Shown here: one piece after another, positions 25,201 to 37,700 of the stretch
Numbering within the stretch: the stretch's first letter is position 1
How the letters are laid out: each line of letters opens with the position of its first letter
Assembly: GCA_947561715.1 (NCBI GenBank)
Contig: OX387198.1
Location: 1,798,001 to 1,862,000, forward strand
DNA length: 64,000 bases
Source: Ascidia mentula
Lineage: Eukaryota > Chordata > Ascidiacea > Phlebobranchia > Ascidiidae
Reading direction: 5' to 3'
The notes under the pieces: model-generated
What the model was told of the DNA's origin: nothing
What the model saw: only the letters and a program-made list of their open reading frames with translations
The model's database searches: none
Made by a program: the position numbers and the translations under genes

Positions 25201-28200
25201 AAATTGAAAAATGTGAATCCCATTGTACCACACAGTCTGATTGTTGGTAAAATCAATAAAAAGCATTTGGTTGGATTTTACGAGTTAGCCACACAACAGT
25301 GTGGGCTAGCAATAAAAGTGCAGTGGTTTTATATGTGGTATAATGGGGGCATCTCACAAACATGTTTGATCACGTGATAGCTGCATGCAAACTCTCCACA
25401 TATGCATGCATCATACAAAGCATGTTTTCTGACAATGGTAGGGTTTTCTTTATGAAATCAACATGTATTCTTATTATAAACTGTGCCCAAACACAAGATT
25501 AATTATGAAACTGACCAGTTTTATGAATTAAAAACAAATAAACCTTAAACGTACTGAAATTAGTGAATCAGTGTTTAACTTAACAAAGACCAAGATTTTT
25601 TTTATGTTCAAAAAATGTAAAATTCTAAAATATGTTTCATTCATTCTGTTTTCTTCATGAATTATGAGTTACTCTCATTGCTATTTTTTCAAACATAGAC
25701 ATCCAACCAACCAAACCCAAGCCACAGAGTCTATTAAAACCGTGCCTTTATTTACATTTGTGTACTCACAATGCTGTCTTAATTTTAGACTATACAAAGG
25801 ATCAGAAATTAACCAATCAAGTGCAAGAACATATTCCAACCTCATCTTCTCGCTTGTCTCTCCATCTTCGCTTGATGTCCTTCAACTTGGGTTTACAAAA
25901 AGCAAGAATAATTACGATCAGAAGAAGAGATAGCACGCCGGCAGCCACCCCTATCACTGTACGAATCATATCATCTGATAGTTTGAATGCATTGGGTCTC
26001 GTCACTGCTGCAGTTGTGGACTCAACTAAGAAAATTAATATTTTAACAAAATAATAAGAGAAGTTTAATGAGTCTAACTTAAGGCCTCAAAAATTCTGTT
26101 TTAAGATTTGGTAGATACATATTCACTTTTTGTTGTAGTTTTAAACCAGAAATCCCATTCATGCATTATGAGCGTGAGGGTAAATTGCCCAGTAATATAA
26201 CATACACATATATTTGTTTCATCTAGTGAAGTATTAAAGTGTGCATACATGATAACAATAACAAACCTGGCACGCAGACTGGATACTGGTTCGGTGCGTG
26301 CGGTTCTATGGGTACCCACTGTCCATTTGCTGAACATTTCATCTCGGGCAATCCATTATACAACTCATAACCACTCTCACATTCAAACTGGACTTTCCCT
26401 TCGTACGGGCAACAAGCATTTAAATGAGCCATACCTATAAAAAAAATACAGATTTACAGAAAATACAACGTTTACTGGGTAAATTGTAGAAAATATTTAG
26501 GAGTCAATTACACATCACTGATATGATCTAAAGTAACTAAATGCCTGAGAAGATTTTGTTTAACATGTTTAACTTATGAAGAGTTGCAGCACATTACTTA
26601 AGTGATAGAGAAATGTTTAATATTATCCTAAATGGACATGTTTTTACTTGGGCAAGAGAGGACTTCACAAGATAGTACATAAGAAAAACTTGAGCTACTT
26701 AGTCATTGTTTAAACGTGAAAAACAACATATATAAAAACTTTAAAATTACATTAATTGACAACACACACTTCTACTTACCCTCGCAGCAGAGAATAATTC
26801 CATTTTCAATCGCTTGCGGTCTAGGGCAGTACATAATTGGACTAACTGTTGTTGCACCTGTAATGCAAGACAAATAACAGCTGAAAAAACAGCATAAAAA
26901 TATTTTGTAACAAATCGATACAATCACAAATCAATCGTTATTGTATCCAGACATAACTCTTTTATAAGGAACCATTAAAAAGGAACCTAACAGAAAAATA
27001 CGAGTTAAAAGCCTTGAAATATGGCTGCACCTATGGCAAGAAATATTTAATTATCCTTAAACTCAAACAGTTATAAACCTGCTTGCAGAAGAACATATTT
27101 TAACTATTACTTGATGAATTCTTGTTGACGAATTGTGTCTAAGTTATAGACTGATGCTTCCCCTTAAATACTAACGGCAAGACTGTAAACAGAATGATGT
27201 AATTCCTCTGCATCAGGTAATCACTGACCGACAATTTTTATCATACGTCAATCACCTTTCTGACAGGAAATCATCTCACTAACCTGCACAGCTAATCACA
27301 CACAAACAGCGAACAAAACTTACTACCAGCCATACTAGGTTACTTATGCTTCACAACCAACCACAAAAAGTTTTGTATAGATTTTTTAACAAAGAGCTGA
27401 TCGCAAACAATTATATCGATAGACACTTTCCTGCACTAATTGAATAATACAGTCAGCCAGTGGAAGGTTTGGCTGCCAAGTGCATTATAAGTTTTATATG
27501 CATAATGCATCTTATAATTCACATAACAGTAACAATAATCATTTAGGCCTTTGAGTGTTGCTTTGTTTTTATCACATCGTAAAATAACTGTCTGTAAAAA
27601 CTAAACCTGTCCAGTTGCTGCCAGACCAATTAACAGCCAAGTCTTTTAAAATAAATAGCAGCACTTAGCCAGTCAGAATTACCCTTTCATGCCTGTTTGA
27701 CATGCTGTGTGATGATGGATGTTTGGTAAATGGTTTTGGCACAAGTTTGATATGAACATGACTAGGCTCTGTGATGTCACAGAGTGTTACACATGCATGA
27801 ATCTGATGTCACAACGCATCATGATGAGTCATAGTTTGTCACTCTGTGAATGTAATTGGTAGGAAGTCCAAACAAAACCAGTGCATTTGTTGTTTTGAGA
27901 CACAAAATTATGATTAAAACTTTAGGGCTAAATGAGGTTTATCCAAAAAATCTGGAATAAAACTTACATAAAATTTAACACAATAGGAGGATCAGGACAG
28001 AAGTGCAACTGAGAGATTGAGGTAGTATATAGAAATGAGTAAAGATGGCCTACAGCTACAAAGTTGACATATTTAGATTGAGTTTAATGGTGACATGGAA
28101 ATCAAGTGTCATAAGCTATGTACAACATTACCAAAAAATTTTATGGGTAAGAAGGTCACACTACCACTAACACTGCTTGGTCGTTTATATAGAGCTACTA

Positions 28201-29855
28201 ATTTCTTTACAGTCAAAGTAAATCTGAGGCTATTGCTGCCAAGCACTAACTGATTGACATGTTTATATATATATTGTTTGCTGACATTGTTTATACGCAG
28301 TCACAGCCACATACAGTTCAAAACTACAAAAAATTATCCACTTGCCTGAACTTTTACAAGAAAGTTGTCTGGACCAGGTTCCATTCTTTGTGCATTTCGT
28401 TTCATTCACTGAGAAGTTCGGTACATATCCGTGCAAGCAAATAACTTGATCGATGTCAATGAGATGACCTTCATAATAACTTCCGACAAAAGTTTGACCG
28501 TTCTCAACACTTAGATTTCCACATTCAGCCACTAAAATACATTCAAATTTGTGTTTTGTCAACAATCTGTCACATAAATAAATCATATATATACTATGTT
28601 TGGCTAGCAATTTTTGAGTTGAAATAGTCAAGGAAATGCAGGACCGGACATAAATTTAATGTCACAAATTGGAAAAAAGTGCATCAATGCAACTAGGGAT
28701 GGGCAATATAGAATAGCACACTATTCTAGAATATTCTAGAATAGTTAAATCAAATCCAGAATACCAAACAGATTTGTTGCCAATTATAGTAGGGCACCAA
28801 AGTTTGCCTTTAACATTTACGGACGGCTTACATTAATTTTTTAACACCGTCGCATGCGCAAATACGGAAAGTTACCGTACATAGAAGGTAAATAATGCAA
28901 CCAATTATTCGGTTTGAAGACAATTTGGATTCGGATAGTTTAAGATTCGAATCCTTCGGATTCGCTATTCTGAATTGCCCATCCCTAAATGCAACCCAGT
29001 TTATAATAAAAAATAGTTAAAATTATGAACATATTTCCTGATACCAGAGTTACAGTATATACATGACACCACATAGTAACATAACAAGGAAATTTTTGTA
29101 TGCAAGTTAACAACTTTTGTAAATGTCACACTAAATCAAATTGCCAATATAGGCTACAATAATTTGACCCCAACAATTGTAATTCCTTACATTTTCGGCA
29201 TCCAGGCAAAGCAGATGGTTCCCAATAAAAACCTTGTAAGCCTTCAACACAAGTTTGATAAGAAGTTGTTGAGTTCAAAGCATAACCACTATTGCAGTGG
29301 TAATGGATTTTAGATCCAGTAAAGTAGGGTTGCTCTGTTACTGGAGGATTACGATATCCATTCTCAGGCGAATAACCGTGTTCTGTACAGTAGTTTTCTG
29401 AAAACATCAAAACGAAATAAAATAAACATAACTTAATTGCATGGTATAGAAATTTTGCATTAAATAGAAGACAAAAAAACATAAATTACTCCAGAAATCA
29501 GTCCGTGCAGCTTGGTGTTGACTGACAAATAGTTTTTTATGTGTCAGTATAGACATTAAAAATTCATTTTTGTTAAAAATTGTTAAAAAAATGATGAGGG
29601 TCAGTGAATATTATCTTTTATCGAATGAAAAAAAACTGTGACAGACAGAAAAGTGCACTTGGCAGTTGCAGTTTAACATAACAAAGTGACGAGAACCAAC
29701 AAACTTTGAAAGAAAGTATTTGTTGAAAAGTAGACGAAAAATTATATTATTGTTTCCATTTAATAACTTAAATCACTACTTTATGGCCTATACATACCAT
29801 TGACGGCAAAGACTTTTAGAATCAAAAGAAGAAAGGTTGTGGTTTGGAGAAGCAT
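22207..29855 (-). CDS. Sushi (CCP)-domain type I membrane receptor with long signalling-like tail
   Basis: Eight exons (29798-29855, 29191-29397, 28346-28531, 26780-26857, 26267-26434, 25841-26025, 23403-23937, 22207-22295) total 1506 nt and encode 501 residues, all in phase. There is a signal peptide (MLLQTTTFLLLILKVFAVNG), three four-cysteine CCP/sushi modules (about 21-88, 90-150, 155-230; the third split over two exons), a membrane span at 256-276 and a basic stop-transfer (KRRWRDKR). The roughly 225-residue tail has LPSY at 306-309 (LPxY, WW-binding type), YENS from Tyr444 (pYxN, Grb2-SH2 type) and a C-terminal TSV (class I PDZ ligand). Sushi modules bind complement and other proteins. 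In Ciona a polymorphic sushi membrane protein, vCRL1, was described in self/non-self studies; this gene has that architecture, but I cannot tell whether it is that locus. Intron 3 uses a GC donor. The last exon has a strong acceptor but no homology support. Confidence 0.88.
24776..24794. repeat. CA microsatellite
   Basis: A short uninterrupted (AC)n run inside the 1.9-kb intron between the membrane-span exon and the tail exon of the sushi receptor. Confidence 0.9.
28694..28987. mobile_element. hAT-type MITE, 294 bp, with perfect 8-bp target duplication
   Basis: Terminal inverted repeats read TAGGGATGGGCAA at the left end and TTGCCCATCCCTA at the right, with GAATAG/CTATTC continuing the match. 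Exactly AATGCAAC flanks it on both sides (28686-28693 and 28988-28995). Short non-coding length, such termini and an 8-bp duplication are the hAT pattern. It sits in intron 2 of the sushi receptor. The perfect duplication suggests a fairly recent insertion. Confidence 0.93.
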
Positions 29856-31831
29856 CACTTCTTGACCAGAAAACACTTTCAACTAATCCAAAACCCCAAT
29901 TGCTTTCAGATTAGTTTATTACATGGTATGGGGACTAAGTCCGACAAAATAAAAAAAAAACAAAGAAATTATACAATGTAACAACAACCAAAGAAACGTT
30001 GTTCCTCTTTTTTTACTCATTATGACTTAAGTTTCCATGAAATCTGAGCGGATATTAATGTGCACTGACTGAATGAGAATAAAGTTATAACATCAACTTC
30101 AAATATTAACTTGTGCCAATAAAGTATAAATACAAGTAAAACAACGTCACAAAAACCTTTCGCATAGATTTGACAATTTTTTATCTAAAATCTACCTTCA
30201 GACAGTTGCTACTTTAACCGCTACGTTAAATGTACAACACTAAAATAACAATTACGTAACAAATAAGCATAACTCGGTATTGCCGGTAGCGATTAAAAAT
30301 AAAATCGAAGATGGTTGTATTCTTGCAAAGACCTTTAACTTTTTTAATGTAGAATGAATCTTCTTCAGTTCAGGCTGGTTTCAAAAAAGTAGCAGGAACT
30401 TTATGCCGGAGAAAGTAGCGGGGATAACCAATAACCATTAGCAAGCGCCTTGTCAACGTAACCCACGTCTTTTTGTCGCTACCGCCCTCTTGTGTGCGCC
30501 AAGCGAAACGACAGATATCTATTGGAATGGGTGGGCTTGCGTCACACTCTCGCCCTGTTTTCAACGGACTTTATAACAATGTTCGTTACCATAACGGAAA
30601 ATGTCAGTACTGCAACGTAGGCTACCAATTGGTTCCAGTCGGCTGCTGTGCTGAAACTTTTCTGATGCTGTTAATACTAAATTCGATTCCTAGAACAGAC
30701 TTATTTATTAATCGAAACACACGTTTGCAATGTCAGGCGGCGTGAAGTTTAATTTGTTCCAGAAGCGTTTAACTACTGAATTGCAGCGAATTAACTATCA
30801 CAAGAACGTGCGAACGTAACAGAGCGATGGCGAAGTGTCTGGAAAAAGGCAGAGAGAGAGAGAACAATGACCACAAGGGCGTTTCTTACGAAGTGTCTGG
30901 AAAAACGTGGTTGTCCAGCAGGGCAGGGGATCAGCAGCTTGTTTGAGCTCTGCAGGCAAGTTTAACTCCGCTTGTGTCCTTTCTGTCTGGTGTTTCAGTG
31001 TTGAGTTTAGGAAACTTATTTTTTGTTTCGTACTTATTTGTTTTGTTAGGAATGTGGCCTCACATCGAACCATGTGTTGATTATTTGTGGCAGTTTGTAG
31101 GTTGTTTTCAACGGCTTCCCAGGTCTAGTATTGTGTGACAAAAAACAATGGAGTTTTGTTCAACTCAACGCTAGCGTTTCATAATGTTGTTGAAAGCTTT
31201 TTTTCCCATAAAGCAACAAATAAAACCACCGACCATAATATTTTGTTTACGTGAAACGAATAAAAACCCAATCTCCAATGTTTGTTGATGAAACGCAAAA
31301 AACTCTTTTCATTAAGTTATTACAAAAATGCCTCCAATGCTTCCCCAACGCTCGCCTTTTTAAAAAAGAAAGGTTGCTTCGACTTTTCAAAAAGGGTGTT
31401 TTAATTTTACCTTTCCTTACAGTTTGATATTACCACACTTAAGCTTTTTCTTTACATTTTAAATGAAAGCATGTACGAAGCTGTACACGATAAAGAAGGT
31501 CGTTTCTTGAAATGTTAAATTTCAATATGTCAAACCATGTTACGGAATCTATTTGACACAATTATACTTAACTAAACGGAATTAAAGAAATAATCTCAGT
31601 TCTCGATTCATTGGAATTTGATTTTGCTGAAACTATGGGGAGAAAATATCAGTGAAACCGAACTTGGCGAATATTTGATTGAAAAGGTATTCAAAAAACC
31701 GTTTGTTTTCCTAAGATCAATATACTCATACCGTCAAGTTCCTCCACAGTAAACAATCCGTGGGAAAATAAACCAACGCATCATCAAAAGGTTACCATGT
31801 GAACAATTTTTTTTAACGATATACTGAACTC
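29856..31831. other. Intergenic, no gene recognised
   Basis: Between the sushi receptor start and SMUG1 I see only AT-rich sequence, a GC-richer patch at about 30430-30560 without a supported exon, and a dispersed repeat copy at 30685-30960. Confidence 0.5.
30685..30960 (-). repeat. Dispersed repeat family, copy 3 (partial)
   Basis: The reverse complement aligns with copy 1 (19749-20179): landmarks CTGCTGGACAAC, TTCGCTGCAATTCAGT, TTGCAAACGTGTGTTTC and ATTAATAAA occur in the same order. The 3' quarter of the family is missing. Confidence 0.65.
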
Positions 31832-31839
31832 TATATAAA
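31832..31839 (+). promoter_or_regulatory. Candidate TATA box for SMUG1
   Basis: TATATAAA lies 127 bp upstream of the SMUG1 start codon, with no intron needed between. That spacing fits a start site about 30 bp downstream and a 5' UTR of about 100 nt. Position is the only support. Confidence 0.45.
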
Positions 31840-31965
31840 CCCAACAAAATCCAGCAAATTCTACTTTTTTTGGATCCAGCATAAAAAGAAAAAACGTATC
31901 TGGATTGTCTAAAATCTGTTGTTTAGACGCTGCTCCTCATTTAACAAAAGCGATACCACCCCAAC

Positions 31966-33039
31966 ATGTCACAAGATAATTTGCGATATTTGCTTGAGTT
32001 GATATGGAAAAATATAGGAGAAGGAATTCGGCGTTTGTGTTTCGAAGGAGAACTGTTAGATTTGAACGCAAGAATTGAAAAGCTTCAAGAAACGGAACCT
32101 CAGGGGGAAACAAGGAAAGAAAAAAAACAAAGGCTAAAACGGCTGAAGGAAAAAATCTCGTTGCAGCTTCAAGAACTGCAGGTTCAAGAGCAACAGGATA
32201 TTCTAAATGTTTTAAAAAAAAAAGTTCTCAATGCTCCATTACAATCAAGACCGATAGAGCCACCATATGGGCCAACAAAAGCAGAATACCTCTGGATAGA
32301 GGTGGAGTTGTGCGTGCGTTTGAAACCTCTTTGCAACGAAGATCACCAGGTATGCAACCCAATCGAGTACGCTTATGAACCGCATGTTAATTACGTAACA
32401 AAGTACTGTGAAGGAAATACTAGAACTCTTTTCTTGGGAATGAATCCGGGTCCTTACGGAATGGGTCAAAACGGGGTTCCCTTTGGTAACACTAAGGATG
32501 TTGTTGGTTGGTTAGAAATTAGAGGAAAGGTGCAACATCCAGATCCCCAGCCACGACACTTTTTTGTTGATGAATTTGGGCATTCACGTGAAGAGGAAAG
32601 TGGAAAAAGACTATGGGGATTGATTAGAAGTATTTGCGAGACTCCAGAAAAATTTTTCCGAAACTGCTTTGTCCGAAACTACTGCCCCTTGCTATTTCTC
32701 GATGCTCAAGGCAACAATGAAGCCCCTGCTAAAATGCGCGCTGGGAAACGCAAACTTTTTGAGCCGTTTTGTGACCAGGCTTTAAAAGAATGTATAAACA
32801 TTTTTGATTTGAAAGCTATAGTAGGCATCGGAAATTATGCTACTGAAAAGGCTAAAAATGCAGTGAAAGCTCTGGACAAGCCTAATATAAAGGTGGTAAA
32901 AATACTGCACCCTTCACCAATAAACGGAAATGCTGATACTTGGACATCCAAAGTAACCAAAGTGCTAAAAGAATCTGGAATTCATGATTTTATGACTGGC
33001 CATTCGTCAAAGGTTGTTGAATCTTGTGATGAATTTTAA
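31966..33039 (+). CDS. SMUG1: Single-strand-selective monofunctional uracil-DNA glycosylase
   Basis: A single uninterrupted exon encodes 357 residues. From about residue 130 it is a full SMUG1 domain: motif 1 GMNPGPYGMGQNGVPFG at 158-174 with the catalytic Asn at 160, the conserved FVRNYCPL at 235-242, and motif 2 HPSPINGN at 315-322 with the active-site His at 315. SMUG1 removes uracil and oxidised pyrimidines such as hydroxymethyluracil in base excision repair in the nucleus. Human SMUG1 has 270 residues; the extra length is an N-terminal extension of about 90 residues, highly charged and heptad-like (IEKLQETEP to QQDILNVLKKK), probably a coiled coil. The start is the first ATG after a TATA-like box. 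A poly(A) signal AATAAA lies at 33091-33096. The lack of introns could mean retrocopy origin or the family's simple gene structure. Confidence 0.97.
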   Translation: MSQDNLRYLLELIWKNIGEGIRRLCFEGELLDLNARIEKLQETEPQGETRKEKKQRLKRLKEKISLQLQELQVQEQQDILNVLKKKVLNAPLQSRPIEPPYGPTKAEYLWIEVELCVRLKPLCNEDHQVCNPIEYAYEPHVNYVTKYCEGNTRTLFLGMNPGPYGMGQNGVPFGNTKDVVGWLEIRGKVQHPDPQPRHFFVDEFGHSREEESGKRLWGLIRSICETPEKFFRNCFVRNYCPLLFLDAQGNNEAPAKMRAGKRKLFEPFCDQALKECINIFDLKAIVGIGNYATEKAKNAVKALDKPNIKVVKILHPSPINGNADTWTSKVTKVLKESGIHDFMTGHSSKVVESCDEF

Positions 33040-33090
33040 TGTCCCGACGAGGACATGATGATGTATAATTTGACTCAGTTTGATATAAAT

Positions 33091-33096
33091 AATAAA
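33091..33096 (+). terminator. Poly(A) signal AATAAA of SMUG1
   Basis: Canonical hexamer 52 bp after the SMUG1 stop codon. Confidence 0.6.
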
Positions 33097-33920
33097 TTGT
33101 TATCCCTTTTTGACATATAGTAGTATATGCTTTACTAAACACATTGAACAAAATGTTATGCGTGGTGTAAACAAACCCCCAAAGTAACAAACAAAATTTT
33201 TGGTCCAAGCGAAAGCTTATAGTGTAAAAATGGTTTTGTTTTATGCATTTAAACCATTATTTTCCTTTCCCCGAAATCTATAGCTCACACTATATTGCGT
33301 TGATTTAATTATATTGCGTAGATTTAATTATTTACAATTTGGTAAAGTAAATGTGCTTCAGGTGATTTTTGTGTTCCCAGATTTTGTATCATTAGCTTAA
33401 ACTTATCATTTTGTACTCTTGTTCTTTACACCGCATTTGCAAAAAATGTATTATATCTGTATAGTGGAAATTAATTTGTAATAAACTATAGTTAAAATCA
33501 ATCTGAGGTATGTACTTCCATAAAAAATATTACTTTATTTCGACAAATCTTATCGTAAGGCAGGTAGTAGAAGCAGAAAATAAATTTAACTGGTTAAAAG
33601 GGAATCGTATTAAATTATATATGAACCTCGGTAAAAAAACGTACAGTTTGTGTATATGTTACGCTTCTTAATCTATATGGGAATTAAGTCTTAGGCCGGG
33701 TCCACACTCACGCTTTGCGCCGCCGGCGTGCGGGCGTGCACTCGGGTATGGTCAAGTCTTATATGGAAACATTACAAGTGATTTGCAAATTGTAGATCTT
33801 GAAGCTCTTTGTTGTACCCTGTGAAACCCTTTTAATATCGTATGTTGTGTGATTCGCTGCCATTTCTAGAGATCAAAATTGGTTACATTTATTAATATTT
33901 TTGTCTATTTTGTCGTACAG

Positions 33921-33995
33921 ATGATTTTGAAGGAATTACTGACGCTGCAATATACAGTGATAGTGACGAAAGGACTTTTTCAAATCAATACTGGG
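33921..33995 (+). pseudogene. Relic of GT8 exon 5, internally deleted
   Basis: This begins after a TCGTACAG acceptor and matches the start (ATGATTTTGAAGGAA to AGTGATAGTGACG) and the end (AGGACTTTTTCAAATCAATAC then GTGAGT) of the GT8 exon seen intact at 47455-47667. About 140 bp in the middle are missing and the frame is lost. It lies upstream of exon 1 of GT8 copy A, so it is the tail of a lost neighbour copy. Confidence 0.8.
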
Positions 33996-34787
33996 GTGAG
34001 TCGTCGTCACGATTGTTTATTTTATTATTTTCTTAATATTTCAATAATCTTAGTACAAAAAGAAAGATTCATTTAATAGGAAATGTGTTTGAAAAATGCA
34101 GAGATCTTTGTGTTTTCGGTTCGAGCAGATTTGGTTCGCTCCGTTCTCTGCACGAAGCTTTATTCGCACAAATAACGGGTTTACTTGTAAATTGCCCGCG
34201 GCGTATTTCGTGAGTAACCACGCAGACGGTGTTCAATCAACCGTGTCATTACAGCTGGTTGTTCGCTTGATTCTGCGTGGTCGAGGCAGTTAGATTAGAA
34301 GCTTGCTGGTTTTATTGGGAAGTAAGGCTAATGTTGCAGCAACCAGGAAGTTTATAGGCTGCCCAATTAGTTCAAAAAGAAGATTTACTTGCCAATGCTG
34401 TTTGGCTGAACTTAAATAACGAATTGGATTTGTGGGTTTGGGTGTTGTTGTTTTGTTTGTGGCGTTCAGGTTAAGTGAAGCGAGCAAATCAATCCAATCC
34501 AATCATAAACTCCCTAGAATACTGACGGAAGTCCCGCGAAAGTTAAGTTAAGTATCAGGTAGCCAGAGTCAAGAGGAAAGTTCAGACTTGATGACCAACT
34601 TAGGTGTATTCTGATTCCTACGTTTGCTTTACGTGAGGCATGGTAAAACCTATGTTGGTTCATACACGTTTACAGCAGAAATTTGAAACTGTGTTAATAA
34701 AAATGGGCCTTGTATAGTAATGACTGATCGGCAGCGACCCTATACATTTGCTGATATCTTTTGAAAGGTTTCTAAAACGTTTCTATA

Positions 34788-37700
34788 ATGAAAATCTGCC
34801 GACTCTCCAGGGCGACCATCTTTATCTTGTGGCTGTTGATTCTTGTTGCAAGTTGGTTAACTTGTGGAAATTGGTTGATGTAAGTCTATATATAGATGCC
34901 ATGTGCGATACGAAGCATTTATGTTTTGGTTTAATGGGGTTCGAACCCACGGTTGTAAGTACTTTAGTTAAATTAACAAGTTTTTTGAAAACGTACATGG
35001 CATTGCCGCCTAAATTGCATTGAAACACCCATGAGCAGGAAACTTATAACCGGTTGTATCAAGGGAGCGCAGTGTGGTATTTTACAATCACTTGCATCAA
35101 ATGATTTTGGCAATTACTGAAGCCAATTGCGTTATGATAAGGGTCTTCCGTTAGTTTGATTCGTAGTTACAACCATTGCTGTACTAATTCAGCGCAAAGG
35201 TAAACGTATGATTGCATAGTGTAATGTAAAGTTGAAGTACTCGATATACTTTCAGGAATTTGTCCGGACGATCTGTGCAGAAGGTTGAGACGATGCATCT
35301 CGTAGCTGTATCGTGTGGGCGACCCAACTATCAAGGTATCAGGGTAAGTCAATAAATTGAAATCTTTGCAACAGATGTTAAAATAACATCTAAAAATATC
35401 CACATTTTACGTTTATGTACGGTGTCGTGTGATCAATGAATTACAGTTTTGTTGCAAGAAACTCTGCAGTTGAACTTGTTGTATCTCTTGCAAATCTCAC
35501 GACATTTCGTTACAAACCATCAACATCTCCTTCCATACGTTGCATTAAGTCACACAATAACAATTAAGAACTATTACCAAAGAGCGGATTGCTTCATGTG
35601 AGGATTAAAAATGACGATTCCAATTATAATCACCACCTTAACGACCACCATAATTTTGTTTGATTCTCGGGTCTTTAGAAATTAAAACTTGCAATCCCAA
35701 CTGTCACCACTTAATTTCTAATTAGTTGGTTTTACCTAAAATTTGTGTCCACTTTCAGGATATACGGAAACCCATGGATTTGACGGTAACCATGGTAAAA
35801 TCCGCCGTGCTCTTCTCCAAGTCTCCTCTCTACGTCCACATCTTCACAGAGGACGACATGAAACCACTCTTCGAGGCGGAGGTACCAAAATACTCACAAG
35901 TCTTATGCCAAAAACCACCCGAGTCAAAGATTTCATTCAAGACGAAAAAACGGTTATAGTTATTGAGACGAAATTGCAAGTGTTTGTCTTTAAAAGTACT
36001 TAGTTGTGACGTTGCCAACCCAGGAATATGTTGCACATATACCGTGTTAAGAATTACAAAAAGCGTTTCTTAACTATGTCTGCACCATCGAACTACGAAG
36101 CGAATATGAATATTTTTCTTTGTGTGTTGAATTTAATCGTTCCTATCGGTACCCCAAGTGTATTGTTACAAAAAAACGTTTCTTCTTTTTCAAGATATCA
36201 TCTTGGCCTGTTCATTCGCAAGAGAAGTTCCAATACAAGTTGTACAATGCGAACTATGAAGAATATCTTCCGGGAACCCTGGTAAAGGAATGGAAGAAAT
36301 GGTACAAACCATGCGGGTCGTTCCGTCTCTTTCTACCTGTAAGCACATATTTTCTGCCTGTAAGAGTATTAAGATTCATCTTAATTGTGATTTTCATGTT
36401 AACAAAACTATAAATTACAAATGGTATTTTGCCATTGGGATTGGCTTTTAGCTTTGGCTTTGGAAAAACTATGGTATGGCTCACTGATATGGGAACACCA
36501 TATGATATTCGAAAAATGCAGTTCTATAGGCTGTATAATATATAATGCTACTGTATGAAAATGTCCGGTGCAATATTTCGAGATTTGAGATGCGAAAAAT
36601 ACATTACTAAGCATTTATTTACAATAATTAATTAATATATTTATTTATCTATTTTGTCGTGCAGATGATTTTAAAGGAAGTGACCGATGCTGCAATATAC
36701 AGTGATAGTGACGTCATTTTCCTCAAACCGCTCGATGAACTGTGGATGCAGTTTGAATCGTTCACTGAGCGCAGGTAGCGGCCATATCTCCGACTTCTGG
36801 CCATCCACTGGGTGGCAGTCGCTACAACGAGAATTTTATTTCACACTCGTCAGGACTTTTTCAAATCAATACTGGGGTGAGTCGTCTAGATGTTCACTTT
36901 TTTTTTACATTCAAGTGAAACTTGGTCGCAAACCTTGAGCATTAGGCATACAAGTTGGCTGCTGGTAAAGAAGACTTTGACCATTCCCATATGTGAGTTA
37001 TGATTTGGAAATGAGCGTTTTTATACATGTGGTATAAAGTACAAAACATCCCCCAATGATTCACTTGCTCTCATTGGAACACAAATGTCGATTCTGTTAC
37101 ATCACTGCAAATGTTACGTCACAATAAATAAAGTTTCTTGTCCAGATAATGATGATGAACTTTACTCGAATGCTGAAGAGCGAATGGAATCTCTTCCATG
37201 ACGAAAAATACGTGAGCATTCAACCGAAACGAATGACGTATGGTGTTGACTCGTTGATGACGTATTACCGGCAGTTTAAGGAGAAAGCTGAACACGACCA
37301 GAAGTTAATGAACATTATGTACCATTACAACCCAGGTATTACAGGAGAAGTTATAAACACATGGTTACAGTCCCTATACAACTTTTTGTAAGACTCGTGG
37401 TTTAGGTTAAATAATCACAACTTATAAGGATCGTATAAGGTTGCGAACAAACAAAAAAAAAACACGTAAATGGCCACAAGTTGCGCATTGGAGCAACTTC
37501 TCGAGAAGCTTAACTTTCAATTATTTTGACATTTTATGACACTTCAACACAAGCTTATATTTACATGTAATATAACTGGTAAACCAGTAGCCCAACAAAG
37601 CAAACCAAATTGTTTCATCATGATTAAATCACGTGATGTACCTTACGTCAACAAACCTTTGCAGTCCAACTTTCCTGTTCCTGGAACTTCAAAAACAACT

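Noticed and set aside
34096..34293. Plus-strand reading frame conserved in units A and B, and its minus-strand counterpart
   Set aside because: Conserved only because the units are duplicated. It lies upstream of GT8 exon 1, is broken in unit C and has no known motif.
35167..35403. Minus-strand reading frames at 35.2, 46.0 and 56.4 kb
   Set aside because: Shadows of GT8 exon 2 on the other strand.
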